From Deltaproteobacteria bacterium (GTDB taxonomy: Bacteria > Myxococcota_A > UBA9160 > UBA4427), in the NCBI GenBank assembly GCA_029261855.1, contig JAJDAN010000054.1, positions 1-64,000 of the forward strand: a stretch of DNA of 64,000 bases, in the 5' to 3' direction. Within the stretch, counting starts at the first letter, position 1. Each line of letters begins with the position of its first letter. Position numbers and translations under genes: made by a program. The notes under the pieces are model-generated. The model did no database searches, was not told the origin of the DNA, and worked only from the letters and a program-made list of their open reading frames with translations. This document shows positions 43,691 to 52,410 of this stretch, one piece after another.

Positions 43691-46462
43691 ATGAACCACG
43701 GAACACTGCGGCGGGACCAGCTCGGCCCGACCTGTCTGTGCCTGCTGGCCGGGCTCGTCCTGGCTGCTGCGGCGTCGGCCAATGAGGCCGCCCCATCGTC
43801 CTACGCAGAGCAGATCACCGCCGAGAACGCCGGCCGACTGCGGGTCGGCGGGAGCGACGCCCTGGGCGGGATCGGCGACTGGGCGCTCGGCAACGGGGTC
43901 CTGTGCGCCGTCGTGTCGGACCCGAGTCACGAGTCGCATCTCACACCGCAGGGTGGGGTCTTGATCGACCTGGTCCGCTGCGGCGTCGCGCACGACGAGT
44001 GGATCACCCTCGAGGGCCTGCTGAACATGTCCCGAGACCGCATGTTGGGCGCGTCGTGGATCCGCGCCGACCCCGACCGGCCCGACGGCTCGGTGGCCCT
44101 CGTGACGGGCGCGCGCGTGCAAGGGCTCGACATCGTCACCACCTACTCGTTGGGACCGGACCGGCCGGATGCGCTTCGGATCGAGACCCGCGCCACTCGG
44201 CTGTGGGGGTCCGACGGGGACGAGCGCGCATTCCTGTTCGGATACGTGGTCCTCCACGGACGCCGGCAGCTCGCGCCTTTCAGCCTACAGCTCGAGCCGG
44301 ACGGCAGCGGTGTCCGTCCGGCGGGAAGCGTGGGGTTCGCGCATCCCACCGTCGACCCGGAGGACATGCTGACCATGGTGCAGGCGATCCTGCCCGCGGA
44401 CCTGCACGTGCTCGTGGGCGGCGACCGCCAGCAGCCCGGCGTCTCCTACGGGCTGCAGCTCACGGGCGCGCGCCTCGTGAGCGCAGACGGCAGCGAGCGG
44501 CCGCTCCCGTTCCTGTCGATCAACGGCGAGAGCTTCACGATGCAAGGCGTATTCACCCGGCCGCTCTACTTCGGAGGCGACGGCGGCACCGGACAGGGTG
44601 GGATCGGGCTCCTCGAGCTTGCGCAGACGCTGCTGATGGATCTCTCGCCCGGAGAGAGCATCGTGCTCGAGCGGGAGATCCGCGTCGGCGGCCGCGCGGA
44701 CGTGGCGTCGGTGACGGACCAGATCTTCCGCGACCAGCCCCTCGTCCGGGGACGCGCCGCTGCGACCGCGCGCCTGCACGTGAGCACGGCAGACGGAACA
44801 CCCGTAACCGAGGTCCGACCCGCTGCGGACGGCAGCTTCGCCTTCCGGTTGCGTCCGGGGAAGTACCGGATGACGGTGCTGGCCCCGGCGCGACGCGAGC
44901 GCGCGCTGTCCTTCGAGGTGAGCGCGGCCGGCGCCGAGCTGGGCGAGCTGTCGCTGCCGGACCCGGGCTGGGTCGTGCTTCCGCGCGGTCGACCGATGCG
45001 GCTCGTCTTCTCACCGGCATCGGAAGCCACCCGGGTGCGCTTCGGTGACGACCTCCTGGGGTTCCGCGTCGGCGACGAGCGCTACCGGGGCAGTCAGTTC
45101 GGTGGCGACGTATCCCTGTCCGGGAGCCCCGCCGACCCGGGACGGCTCGCCATGGTGCCGGGCCTCTACGACGTCATCGCGACTCGCGGTCCCGAGTTCG
45201 ACCTCACGCGGGCGCGGATCGAGGTGACCGAGGGCAGCGAGACGCCGCTCGAGATCGCATCTCCGACCCGGGTACTCGAGCATCCCGGCTGGGTGTCGGC
45301 GGACCTCCACGTCCACAGCGAATGGAGCGACGATTCGAGCTTCCCGGCGGAACGTCAGCTCGCGGCCTTCGTCGCCGAGGGGGCAGACCTCATCGTTTCG
45401 ACCGAGCACGACCGGGTGGCCGACTACGCACCCCTGATTGGGCGTCTGTCGCTCGACAGCCACATCCGCAGCCTCGTGGGCGTCGAGGTGACCAGCAGTG
45501 CGCACGCGGGTGCATCACCGCACACCGCAGGGCACTCGAACGTCTTCCCGATGCCATACGAGCCCCTGGCCTATCGCGGGGGGGCGCCCGCCATCGAAGG
45601 ACGCCGGCTTCGGGACATGATGGGAGATGTCCGGAGCTTGCCGGGCGACCGGCTCGTACAGCTCAATCACCCGCGGAGGGCCGGAGGCAAGGGAAACGAT
45701 CTCAACTTCTTCACCCACCTGTCCATCGTCGGAGAACCGTTCCTTCCGAGCGAACCCCTCAGTGCCTGGCCCAACCAGGTGCTGCTCGAACCGTCGCCCG
45801 ACACTGGACTGCGCGATCTCGACTTCGACCTGATCGAGCTGTGGAATGGCGAGTCGATGGCACAGTATCGGGCGGTGCGCGCCGACTGGTACGCGCTGTT
45901 GCTGCAGGGCGAGTTCCGGCCGGCGGTCGCCAACAGCGACTCCCACGTGCATCGGGAGCTGGTCGCCTATCCCCGGACCTACGTCCGGGTGCGCGACGGT
46001 CGGGACGACGACGAGGCCTTCATCTCGTCGCTACGCGCCGGCCGGGCGTATGGCAGTTCCGGACCCCAGCTGAGCGTGGTGCTGCTCTCGGAGGATGGCC
46101 AGCGAACGGGTCTGGGTGGACTCCACCTTGGATCGACGGCCACCCTGCAGGTCCAGGTGCGGGCGGCACCCTGGGTCCCGGTGTCCCGCCTGCGGGTCTA
46201 CGCGAACGGCCGGTTGGCCCACGAGGGGCCGATCGGGCCCGCGAGCCCAGCGGTCCTGCGCCTCGATTTCCCCGTCGATGCCTTCGTCACCGTAGAGGTC
46301 TCGGGCAAGGCGGGCGCCGACTACGCGATCGTGGCCCCGGGTTTCCAGCCATTCGCGTTCTCGAACCCCATTTTCGTGGACGCTGACGGGGACGGAAGCT
46401 TCACGGCGCCAGGACTGCCTGCAACGCCGCTTCCAATTCTCGACCCGACGCGGACGGACTGA
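43691..46462 (+). CDS. CehA/McbA-type metallohydrolase with PHP domain
   Basis: 923 residues with signal peptide (CLLAGLVLAAAASANE). The N-terminal 500 residues are beta-rich and include a carboxypeptidase-like domain (ARLHVSTADGTPVTEVRPAADGSFAFRLRPGKYRMTV). The PHP catalytic domain begins near 537 with VSADLHVHSEWSDDSSFP, then DLIVSTEHDRVADY, VGVEVTSSAHAGASPHTAGHSNVFP, QLNHPRRAGG, DLIELWNGESM and AVANSDSHVHRELVAYPRTYV, giving the full set of His/Asp/Glu metal ligands. CehA and McbA hydrolyse the carbamate carbaryl, but most relatives have unknown substrates. Exported. Its last 62 nt overlap the convergent gene. Confidence 0.87.
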   Translation: MNHGTLRRDQLGPTCLCLLAGLVLAAAASANEAAPSSYAEQITAENAGRLRVGGSDALGGIGDWALGNGVLCAVVSDPSHESHLTPQGGVLIDLVRCGVAHDEWITLEGLLNMSRDRMLGASWIRADPDRPDGSVALVTGARVQGLDIVTTYSLGPDRPDALRIETRATRLWGSDGDERAFLFGYVVLHGRRQLAPFSLQLEPDGSGVRPAGSVGFAHPTVDPEDMLTMVQAILPADLHVLVGGDRQQPGVSYGLQLTGARLVSADGSERPLPFLSINGESFTMQGVFTRPLYFGGDGGTGQGGIGLLELAQTLLMDLSPGESIVLEREIRVGGRADVASVTDQIFRDQPLVRGRAAATARLHVSTADGTPVTEVRPAADGSFAFRLRPGKYRMTVLAPARRERALSFEVSAAGAELGELSLPDPGWVVLPRGRPMRLVFSPASEATRVRFGDDLLGFRVGDERYRGSQFGGDVSLSGSPADPGRLAMVPGLYDVIATRGPEFDLTRARIEVTEGSETPLEIASPTRVLEHPGWVSADLHVHSEWSDDSSFPAERQLAAFVAEGADLIVSTEHDRVADYAPLIGRLSLDSHIRSLVGVEVTSSAHAGASPHTAGHSNVFPMPYEPLAYRGGAPAIEGRRLRDMMGDVRSLPGDRLVQLNHPRRAGGKGNDLNFFTHLSIVGEPFLPSEPLSAWPNQVLLEPSPDTGLRDLDFDLIELWNGESMAQYRAVRADWYALLLQGEFRPAVANSDSHVHRELVAYPRTYVRVRDGRDDDEAFISSLRAGRAYGSSGPQLSVVLLSEDGQRTGLGGLHLGSTATLQVQVRAAPWVPVSRLRVYANGRLAHEGPIGPASPAVLRLDFPVDAFVTVEVSGKAGADYAIVAPGFQPFAFSNPIFVDADGDGSFTAPGLPATPLPILDPTRTD

Positions 46463-47195
46463 GCTCGACGCGCACGTTGACCTCGGGTCCGGTTGCGACG
46501 GGCGGGGTCACGCGCACGTCCGCCGGCAGCTCGCTGAAGCGCGCCTCCCCGACCGCCGAGTACGTCACGAACTGCGCGATCGGCGAGTCGATGGCCAGGA
46601 AGCCGGTGGCGTTCACGTAGCCACGCGCGTCGTCGTAACCGACGCTCGGGACGCGGGTGCAAGCCGTGTCGGCGTCGCTCGGGCTCACGTCCTCTCCACA
46701 CCAGACCAGCAGGCGTTGTCCCCAGACGGGTTCCGGGCCCCGGAACCCGCCGTCCCGGGTCGTTCGCATGTCGGCTCTCACCCGGGCATGCACCTCGGTG
46801 GTCGCGAACCCCCAACCGACCTCGTAGGCGAACACGCCCGAGAAGGATGCCGACTCGACCGCGCCGGTCTCCGGGTCGAAGATCCAGACGTAGTCGCTGA
46901 AGCTGCCGGCCACCGGGTCGCGCTCGGAAAAGAGGCTCTTCTCGAGGACGGCGCCATCGACACGCACGACAATGCGACCGCGCGCATCGGTTTCGAGCCA
47001 GGCGGCGAACGGTCGCGTGTAGACACGGTCGAGCCATTCGGGATGCTCGTTGGGCGAGTCCTCGAACTGTACGACGACCCAGCGCGGCGTGGCGTCATCG
47101 AGCTGCATGGGCTCTGCCTGAAGCGGACCCGCTGCCAGCAGCAGGCCGATCCCGGTCGCCCAGATCGCCCCAAGGCGTGAAATCAGAACCGACAT
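46401..47195 (-). CDS. Secreted hypothetical protein
   Basis: 264 residues from the ATG at 47195. The signal peptide is LGAIWATGIGLLLAAGPLQAEP. The mature part is beta-rich with aromatic residues (RWVVVQFEDSPN, YVWIFDPETGAVESASFSGVFAYEVGWGFATTEVHARVRADMRT) and one Cys pair (LVWCGEDVSPSDADTACTRV). No recognised domain. The C-terminus is helical (SGRELEAALQAVLAP) and coded by DNA that also encodes the end of the CehA-like protein on the other strand. It is divergent from the FN3/dockerin-like gene and shares its 341-nt upstream region. Function unknown. Confidence 0.65.
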   Translation of the reverse strand: MSVLISRLGAIWATGIGLLLAAGPLQAEPMQLDDATPRWVVVQFEDSPNEHPEWLDRVYTRPFAAWLETDARGRIVVRVDGAVLEKSLFSERDPVAGSFSDYVWIFDPETGAVESASFSGVFAYEVGWGFATTEVHARVRADMRTTRDGGFRGPEPVWGQRLLVWCGEDVSPSDADTACTRVPSVGYDDARGYVNATGFLAIDSPIAQFVTYSAVGEARFSELPADVRVTPPVATGPEVNVRVELSPSASGRELEAALQAVLAP

Positions 47196-47382
47196 TCTCG
47201 CGCGCTTGCCTCCGTGTCTCGTGGCTCTCCCCTGCTTGGAGTGCAAGCGCGGTACCAACGTTACTGGGCTGAGAAGGCGCCTCCTGGCCTCTCGTCGCGC
47301 AGCTTGCGGCAACAGTGGCAGCGCGCTTCCCAAACTTGCGCGCGCGTTCCATCGCTTCGCGGCTGCGCGCGATTGGCCACCC

Positions 47383-47396
47383 GTGAGAGCGATCAC
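47383..47396. promoter_or_regulatory. CRP-type half-site pair GTGAGAGCGATCAC
   Basis: Both GTGA and TCAC half-sites are present with a six-base spacer. It lies 72 nt (about seven helical turns) from the site at 47455 in the same intergenic region. On its own it could be a chance match, since about one is expected in 64 kb. Confidence 0.4.
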
Positions 47397-47454
47397 CTGG
47401 ATGGCGTGCGGCGCGTCACCTCTTCGCGCTTTCCGTGCACCCGTTCGCCTTGGC

Positions 47455-47468
47455 GTGACTGCAGTCAC
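47455..47468. promoter_or_regulatory. CRP-type operator, perfect palindrome GTGACTGCAGTCAC
   Basis: A perfect 14-nt palindrome with canonical GTGA-N6-TCAC spacing, centred 75 nt before the ATG at 47537. This is the same distance as the site upstream of the Ig/cadherin-like gene (76 nt). Confidence 0.58.
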
Positions 47469-47536
47469 GAGAAGTCCTGGCTTCGCGTCCGAACGAATGA
47501 ATCAGTTCAACGGTCGCGAACGAGGATCCGAGCCCC

Positions 47537-48688
47537 ATGCGCTCCAAGCCCTTCTCCTACGAACTCTGCCTCGCCCTCGCCGCTGCGACGACGCTGGCGT
47601 TGCTCGCGGACCCGACCGACGCCGCTGTCGTCGAAGGCAACGAGGCGAGCTTCAACTGGCAGGACGCCGCGGGACCGGTCACCGGCTACAACGTGTTCGT
47701 GACGCGCAACGGTACGCCGAGCAACACGCCGGAGGTCGTGGTCTCCTCCAGCGCGGCCACCGTGTCCGGTGCCACCGGAGACAGCATCGCCGTGCAGGTC
47801 GCCGCCTTCGACGCCGCGGGGAACCAGGGGCCGCTCTCGCCCGCATCCGAACTCGTACTCTTCACCGCAGCACCGCCCCCTCCCCCGCCCCCCTACGTGG
47901 TCGTGGACGTCACCGGAGACTTCTCGGTGATCGATGCGCTGGCCGCGGCCCAGCCGGGTGAACAGGTGGTCGCTCAGCTGCACGGTGCCGGGACGCTGCT
48001 CTTCGACGCGGGCCCGCCCGAAGAGCAAGACCCCGCCGATGACTGGGGGGTCGATCAGCTCGTCGTGGGCAGCCCCGAAGAGCCCACCGTGGTGCGACTG
48101 GTAGACGCCCTCGGCTTGACCGGGCTGACGTCGCCTCTCGTGGACCTCCCCGAAGTGACCCTCTTCGGCCTGGGCTCGGGACCCGCCTGCGACCGCGACG
48201 GTGGACCCGGCCTGATCGTTCACCCGGGCTCGCGCCTGATCCTGGGTGGGATCGAGCTGTTCGCCTTCGATGGAGAGCAATGTGTCTCCGTCAACGAGCT
48301 CTTTGCCGCCAGCGAGGATCCGAACCGCATCGCCTGGGGCGGCGGTCTCATCGACCTCCACGGCGATCTCGATTCGGACGGCGTGCTCGACCCGGACGAC
48401 AATTGCCTGCTCGTCGCGAACGTCGACCAATGCGACGGAGACCGGGACGGCTTCGGGAGCGCGTGCGACTTCGACGTCGATGGCGACCTCGTAACCAGCC
48501 TCGCAGACCTCGATCGCACCTTCGATGTCGCCAGCCTGACGGTGGTGTCTACCGATCCCGTCTTCGACCTCAACTGCGACGGAAGCGTCGGCCTCGATGA
48601 CGTGGGCGACATTTTCGACCACCAAGGTGCCCTGGTCGGACCCTCGGGTCTCGCCTGCTCTGCCGACGCCAGCTGTTTCCAACCGTGA
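47537..48688 (+). CDS. Secreted FN3/thrombospondin-3/dockerin-like protein
   Basis: 383 residues with signal peptide (SYELCLALAAATTLALLADPTDAA). An FN3-like domain comes first (EASFNWQDAAGPVTGYNVFVTRNG...VAAFDAAGNQGPLSPASELVLF), then a Pro-rich linker (APPPPPPPY) and a beta domain. Calcium-binding type 3 thrombospondin repeats follow (LDSDGVLDPDDNCLLVANVDQCDGDRDGFGSACD). The C-terminal dockerin-I-like pair is DVDGDLVTSLADLDRTF and DLNCDGSVGLDDVGDIFDH. Dockerins bind cohesins in cellulosome-like or surface assemblies; no cohesin is seen nearby. The N-terminal domain is paralogous to that of the 41273 protein. Two CRP-type sites lie upstream. Confidence 0.82.
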   Translation: MRSKPFSYELCLALAAATTLALLADPTDAAVVEGNEASFNWQDAAGPVTGYNVFVTRNGTPSNTPEVVVSSSAATVSGATGDSIAVQVAAFDAAGNQGPLSPASELVLFTAAPPPPPPPYVVVDVTGDFSVIDALAAAQPGEQVVAQLHGAGTLLFDAGPPEEQDPADDWGVDQLVVGSPEEPTVVRLVDALGLTGLTSPLVDLPEVTLFGLGSGPACDRDGGPGLIVHPGSRLILGGIELFAFDGEQCVSVNELFAASEDPNRIAWGGGLIDLHGDLDSDGVLDPDDNCLLVANVDQCDGDRDGFGSACDFDVDGDLVTSLADLDRTFDVASLTVVSTDPVFDLNCDGSVGLDDVGDIFDHQGALVGPSGLACSADASCFQP

Positions 48689-48840
48689 GGAGGAGCCAAT
48701 CCGTCGAGCGATGCGGGGTCCCGCCGTTTCCCCAACCCGCAGCGCTCGGCACCCGCCCGCCCCGGACCCCACGCCGGGGCGGGCGTCCCACTCCGCCCAC
48801 GCGGTTGACGGAGCAGTGGCAGTGGGCCAAGCTGCCGCCC
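48689..48840 (+). other. 5' part of the trpE(G) leader region, no gene seen
   Basis: Between the dockerin-like gene and the proposed leader peptide the DNA is Pro/Arg-codon-like and GC-rich. No family, ribosome site or clear promoter was recognised. TTGACG at 48805 could serve as a -35 box or as the TTG start of a longer leader peptide (two more Trp codons at 48817 and 48823 are in that frame). Confidence 0.4.
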
Positions 48841-48912
48841 GTGATCGACCAACGCACAGACGCGCGCCGCTGGTGGCGCCTCTCTCGAGCCCGGGAAGAG
48901 GCGGCCGCCTAG
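48841..48912 (+). CDS. Candidate trp leader peptide
   Basis: A 23-codon frame from the GTG at 48841 reads VIDQRTDARRWWRLSRAREE followed by three Ala. Two adjacent Trp codons (48871-48876) precede two strong hairpins and then trpE(G). In rhizobia the fused trpE(G) gene is controlled by a leader peptide with consecutive Trp codons, and this arrangement is the same. A longer version from the TTG at 48805 would contain four Trp. No good ribosome site is seen before either start, so the call is tentative. Confidence 0.42.
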   Translation: MIDQRTDARRWWRLSRAREEAAA

Positions 48913-48931
48913 TCTGTCGAACGAGTCATTC

Positions 48932-48991
48932 GAACTTCGAGTTCACTCGAGTTCAGCACAGAAGAGCCGCCTCGAACGAGGTGGCTCTTCT
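48932..48991 (+). promoter_or_regulatory. Candidate trp attenuator hairpins
   Basis: Hairpin 1 (48932-48954) is GAACT-t-CGAG / CTCG-AGTTC with loop TTCA. Hairpin 2 (48960-48991) is a 14-bp stem, AGAAGAGCCGCCTC / GAGGTGGCTCTTCT, with loop GAAC. The 3' arm of hairpin 1 can also pair with GAACGAG at the tip of hairpin 2, giving an antiterminator-like alternative. There is no T-run after hairpin 2, so the mechanism may not be classical intrinsic termination. Confidence 0.5.
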
Positions 48992-49072
48992 GCGTTCGGC
49001 CCTCGGCGCGTCCGGGGCGATCGAACGAGCACAGCGGAAGCGCCGCCTCCTCGAACCAGTAGGAGGCCGGAC

Positions 49073-51376
49073 ATGTCCGAGCAAGCACGAACCCGAGACG
49101 TCGCTTCCGTCACCGAAACCAACGGCGGCGCAATCGTCCATCGTCGCGAGATCATCGAGTCCGGATGCGCGTCTGGGATGCGATCCATCCAGGGCCTGGT
49201 GCGCGCCCTCGACACACGCCGGGGCGGCGTGTTCGCGTCGAGCCGCGAAGTGCCGGGCCGCTACACCCGCTGGGACCGCGGCTTCGTCGACCCTCCGATC
49301 GTGCTCGAAGCCCGGGACCGCGAGGTCGAGATGCGCGCGCTCAACGCGCGTGGACAGGTGCTGCTGCCCGCGTTCGTCCGCGCTGCCGAGGCCACGCCCG
49401 CGGCCCGCGTGAGCGCTCTCACACCGGACGGCGCGCGGGTTCACATCGAGCCGGCGACGGGCCGGATCCAGGAAGAGGACCGCAGCCGGCGCCCGTCGGT
49501 CTTTTCCCTGCTGCGAAGCATCGTGGCTCACTTCGCCAGCGACCACGACCCGGACCTCGGCCTGCACGGCGCCTTCGGCTACGACCTGGCCTTCCAGTTC
49601 GAACCGTTGCGGCTGCGGCATGCGCGACCCGAGGATCAGCGGGACTTCGTGCTCTACCTGGCCGACGAGCTGGTCCTCGTCGATCACCGGCGCGAGCTGT
49701 CCCATCGCATCGTGTACGACTTCGAGGTCGACGGCGTGTCCACCGCGGGCCTGCCGCGCACGGGGACATGCATCCCCTACCGCGCGACACGGCTTTCGAG
49801 CGCCAGCGACCACGAGCCCGGGGAGTACGCGCAGGTGGTTCGCCGGGCGCGGTCCGCCTTCGCCCGGGGAGACCTGTTCGAAGTCGTTCCCAGCCAGGTG
49901 TTCTCCGAGGGTTGCCCCAGCCCGCCGTCCGAGGTCTTCCGTCGGCTGCGGGAACGCAACCCGGCGCCCTACGGGTTCCTGCTCAATCTCGGCAACGAGG
50001 AATACCTGGTCGGAGCCTCGCCGGAGATGTACGTCCGCGTCGGCGATCCGGGGACGCGCGTCCCGAGGTCCGAAGCCGTGCGACGTCGGGTCGAGACCTG
50101 CCCCATCGCCGGAACCATCGCGCGCGGACGCGACCCGCTGGAGGACGCCGAGCAGATCCGCACGCTGCTGGCGTCCGACAAGGACGCCTGTGAGCTCACC
50201 ATGTGCACCGACGTCGACCGCAACGACAAGAGCCGGGTGTGCGTACCGGGCAGTATTCGCATCGTCGGGCGGCGCGAGATCGAGCTGTACTCGAGGCTCA
50301 TTCACACCGTCGACCACGTCGAGGGCACCCTGCGTCCGGGCCTCGACGCCCTCGACGCCTTCCTGACCCACACCTGGGCGGTGACGGTGACCGGCGCACC
50401 CAAGGCCTGGGCGATGCGCTTCATCGAGGACCACGAGCTTTCGCCTCGCCGTTGGTACGGCGGCGCCGTCGGGAGCCTGGGGTTCGACGGCCGCCTGGAT
50501 ACGGGGCTGGTGCTGCGGACGATCCGGATCGCCGGGGGCATCGCGGAGACGCGCGTGGGCGCCACCTTGCTGCATGCCTCCGATCCGGACCTCGAGGAAG
50601 CCGAGACGCGCCTCAAGGCTGCGGCGTTGCTCGACGCCATCCGGCGGCCCGACGCGCCCGTGGGCGCCGGGGTTCGGGGCGGAGTCGGGGGCCGGGGCGT
50701 GGGCGAGCCCGACCCATCGGTCGCGTCCGCGGGTAGCGGACGGCGCGTGCTGGTCGTCGACGCCCAGGACTCCTTCGTTCATACCCTGGCTGACTACTTC
50801 CGGCAGACCGGCGCGTCCGTGAAGACCCTGCGCGCTGGCTTCCCGACGGAAGATCTCGCGCGCTACGAACCCGACCTCGTGGTGCTGTCTCCGGGGCCCG
50901 GGCGACCGAGCGACTTCGGGCTGCAGGACGTGCTCGCCGAAGCCGAGCGCCTGGGCCTGCCGGTGTTCGGGGTCTGTCTCGGGCTGCAGGCCATCGTCGA
51001 GTACTGCGGCGGCGAGCTCGGTGTCCTGCCGGAGCCCGCGCATGGCGAGGGGTCCCAGGTCCGGGTGCTGGGGGGAGCGCTCTTCCGCGGCCTGCCCCCG
51101 GCGTTCGAGGCAGGACGCTACCACTCGCTCTATGCGCGCGAAGAGGCTCTACCGGCGGTCATCGCCGTCACAGCCCGGGACGCCACCAGCGACCTCGTGA
51201 TGGCCATCGAGCATCGCGAGCTTCCCTGGAGCGGTGTCCAGTTCCATCCGGAATCCCTGTTGACCGCGAGCGACGGGATCGGACATCGATTGATCGCGAA
51301 CTGTGTGGCCGCGGCGCCCGTGCGCGAACGATCCGCGCGCTCCCGTGTCTGGACACAGGGGGCCGTTCCGGGATGA
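49073..51376 (+). CDS. trpE(G): Anthranilate synthase, fused components I and II
   Basis: 767 residues. Residues 1-530 are TrpE: RRGGVFASSREVPGRYTRWDRGFVDPPIVLEARDRE near the tryptophan-binding region, DLFEVVPSQVFSEG, RNPAPYGFLLNLGNEEYLVGASPEMYVRV, TCPIAGTIARGRD, LTMCTDVDRNDKSRVC, TVTGAPKAWAMRFIE, RRWYGGAVGSLGFDG. A linker follows, then TrpG amidotransferase: RVLVVDAQDSFVHTLADYF, VFGVCLGLQAIVEYCGGEL with nucleophile Cys, and WSGVQFHPESLL with catalytic His. It makes anthranilate from chorismate and glutamine, the first step of tryptophan synthesis. The fusion is of the rhizobial TrpE(G) type. A Trp-codon leader and hairpins precede it. Confidence 0.96.
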   Translation: MSEQARTRDVASVTETNGGAIVHRREIIESGCASGMRSIQGLVRALDTRRGGVFASSREVPGRYTRWDRGFVDPPIVLEARDREVEMRALNARGQVLLPAFVRAAEATPAARVSALTPDGARVHIEPATGRIQEEDRSRRPSVFSLLRSIVAHFASDHDPDLGLHGAFGYDLAFQFEPLRLRHARPEDQRDFVLYLADELVLVDHRRELSHRIVYDFEVDGVSTAGLPRTGTCIPYRATRLSSASDHEPGEYAQVVRRARSAFARGDLFEVVPSQVFSEGCPSPPSEVFRRLRERNPAPYGFLLNLGNEEYLVGASPEMYVRVGDPGTRVPRSEAVRRRVETCPIAGTIARGRDPLEDAEQIRTLLASDKDACELTMCTDVDRNDKSRVCVPGSIRIVGRREIELYSRLIHTVDHVEGTLRPGLDALDAFLTHTWAVTVTGAPKAWAMRFIEDHELSPRRWYGGAVGSLGFDGRLDTGLVLRTIRIAGGIAETRVGATLLHASDPDLEEAETRLKAAALLDAIRRPDAPVGAGVRGGVGGRGVGEPDPSVASAGSGRRVLVVDAQDSFVHTLADYFRQTGASVKTLRAGFPTEDLARYEPDLVVLSPGPGRPSDFGLQDVLAEAERLGLPVFGVCLGLQAIVEYCGGELGVLPEPAHGEGSQVRVLGGALFRGLPPAFEAGRYHSLYAREEALPAVIAVTARDATSDLVMAIEHRELPWSGVQFHPESLLTASDGIGHRLIANCVAAAPVRERSARSRVWTQGAVPG

Positions 51377-51434
51377 CTCTCCCGGAACGAGCCCCTATCG
51401 TTCGCGATCCTTTCGAACCCGACCGGAGAACTCC

Positions 51435-52340
51435 ATGCGCGCCCCGCACGAAAGCCCCGAGCCCCATCGCAAACCTCGGCTCGGACCCACCCGACTCGCT
51501 CTCGTGGCCCTGGTCGCCTTGTCGGTTCCCTTCCAGCTTGCGACGGCAGCCGAAGAGGCGACGGGCGGTGCGGCAGCCAGCTCCGGGTTCGACCCGAAAC
51601 TGACCGGCCGACAGGTCTACGAGAAGGTGCTCGACAACCGCTACGACGCCTATCTCGAAGAGATCACGATGCACTCCGGGGATCGCGGCGGCAACGTCCA
51701 AAACACGGAGATGGAGCTGAAGTACCGGAACTTCCGCAAGGAGAGCGACCGGATCATATCGAAGGTCATCACCAAGTATCTGGCTCCCCAGGACGTGCGG
51801 CACCTGGGCTACCTGGTCATCAACAAGTCCGACGGCAGCGAAGACCAGTTCGTGTACCGGCCGAGCTCGCGGCGAGTGCAGCGCATCAACCTGCGTGGCG
51901 AGGCGATCTTCGGCACGGACTTCGCGTTCGAGGACATCATCCCCCAGGAGATCGAGGACGCGACCTACGAGCGCCTCGCCGATGCCGATGTGGACGGTCG
52001 CCCGGTCTACCACGTCGACGTCATCCCCAAGCCCAGCGCCGACTCGGAATACTCGAAGCTCGAGGTCTTCGTCGACCCGCAGACCTTCGTGACCCTTCGC
52101 GTGATCTACTGGGACCAGGACGGCCTCAAGATCAAGCAGCTCAACTCCGACGTCGAGTCCATCCAGTCGTTCGAGCACGAGCAGGACGGCCAGGTGAAGA
52201 AGATCTTCCTGGCCATGAAGCAGAAGATCGAGCACCTGAAGCTCGAATCCTGGACGGAGCTGCAGGTCCAGAAGTACGACCCCGACGTCGACTTCAAGAG
52301 CCGTCACTTTTCCGAGCGGGAGCTGACGAAGGGCCGCTAG
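51435..52340 (+). CDS. LolA-like outer-membrane lipoprotein-sorting family protein
   Basis: 301 residues from the ATG at 51435 behind GGAGA. The signal peptide LALVALVALSVPFQLATAAEE follows a basic N-region. The body has the LolA/LppX-type half-barrel pattern of the outer membrane lipoprotein-sorting family: GRQVYEKVLDNRYDAYLEEITMHSGDRGG, FVYRPSSRRVQRINLRGEAIFGTDFAFEDI, YHVDVIPKPSADSEYSKLEVFVDPQTFVTLRVIYWD. These proteins often partner RND-type exporters that move lipids or hopanoids; none is seen here. Periplasmic. It follows trpE(G) by 58 nt. Confidence 0.83.
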   Translation: MRAPHESPEPHRKPRLGPTRLALVALVALSVPFQLATAAEEATGGAAASSGFDPKLTGRQVYEKVLDNRYDAYLEEITMHSGDRGGNVQNTEMELKYRNFRKESDRIISKVITKYLAPQDVRHLGYLVINKSDGSEDQFVYRPSSRRVQRINLRGEAIFGTDFAFEDIIPQEIEDATYERLADADVDGRPVYHVDVIPKPSADSEYSKLEVFVDPQTFVTLRVIYWDQDGLKIKQLNSDVESIQSFEHEQDGQVKKIFLAMKQKIEHLKLESWTELQVQKYDPDVDFKSRHFSERELTKGR

Positions 52341-52410
52341 GAGCGTGCGCCGCCGCCAGGGCCGGCTCACCCGAGTGCAGCTCACCGGCAACGGGACCGC
52401 AGACCCGGGC

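Larger units (their letters stand above)
47196..47536. other. Divergent regulatory region with two CRP-type palindromes
   Basis: 341 nt between divergent secreted-protein genes. It holds no supportable gene. The only structure seen is GTGA-GAGCGA-TCAC at 47383 and the perfect 14-nt palindrome at 47455, listed separately. A string of short direct repeats rich in TTGCGCGC was considered but is not convincing. Confidence 0.5.

Noticed and set aside
47196-47536. Small gene in the divergent region
   Set aside because: Several frames are open but each is Arg/Ser-rich with no ribosome site or family.
48960-48991. Simple terminator of the dockerin-like gene
   Set aside because: It lies 270 nt past that gene, just before trpE(G), behind Trp codons; an attenuator explains its position better, though no T-run is present for either reading.
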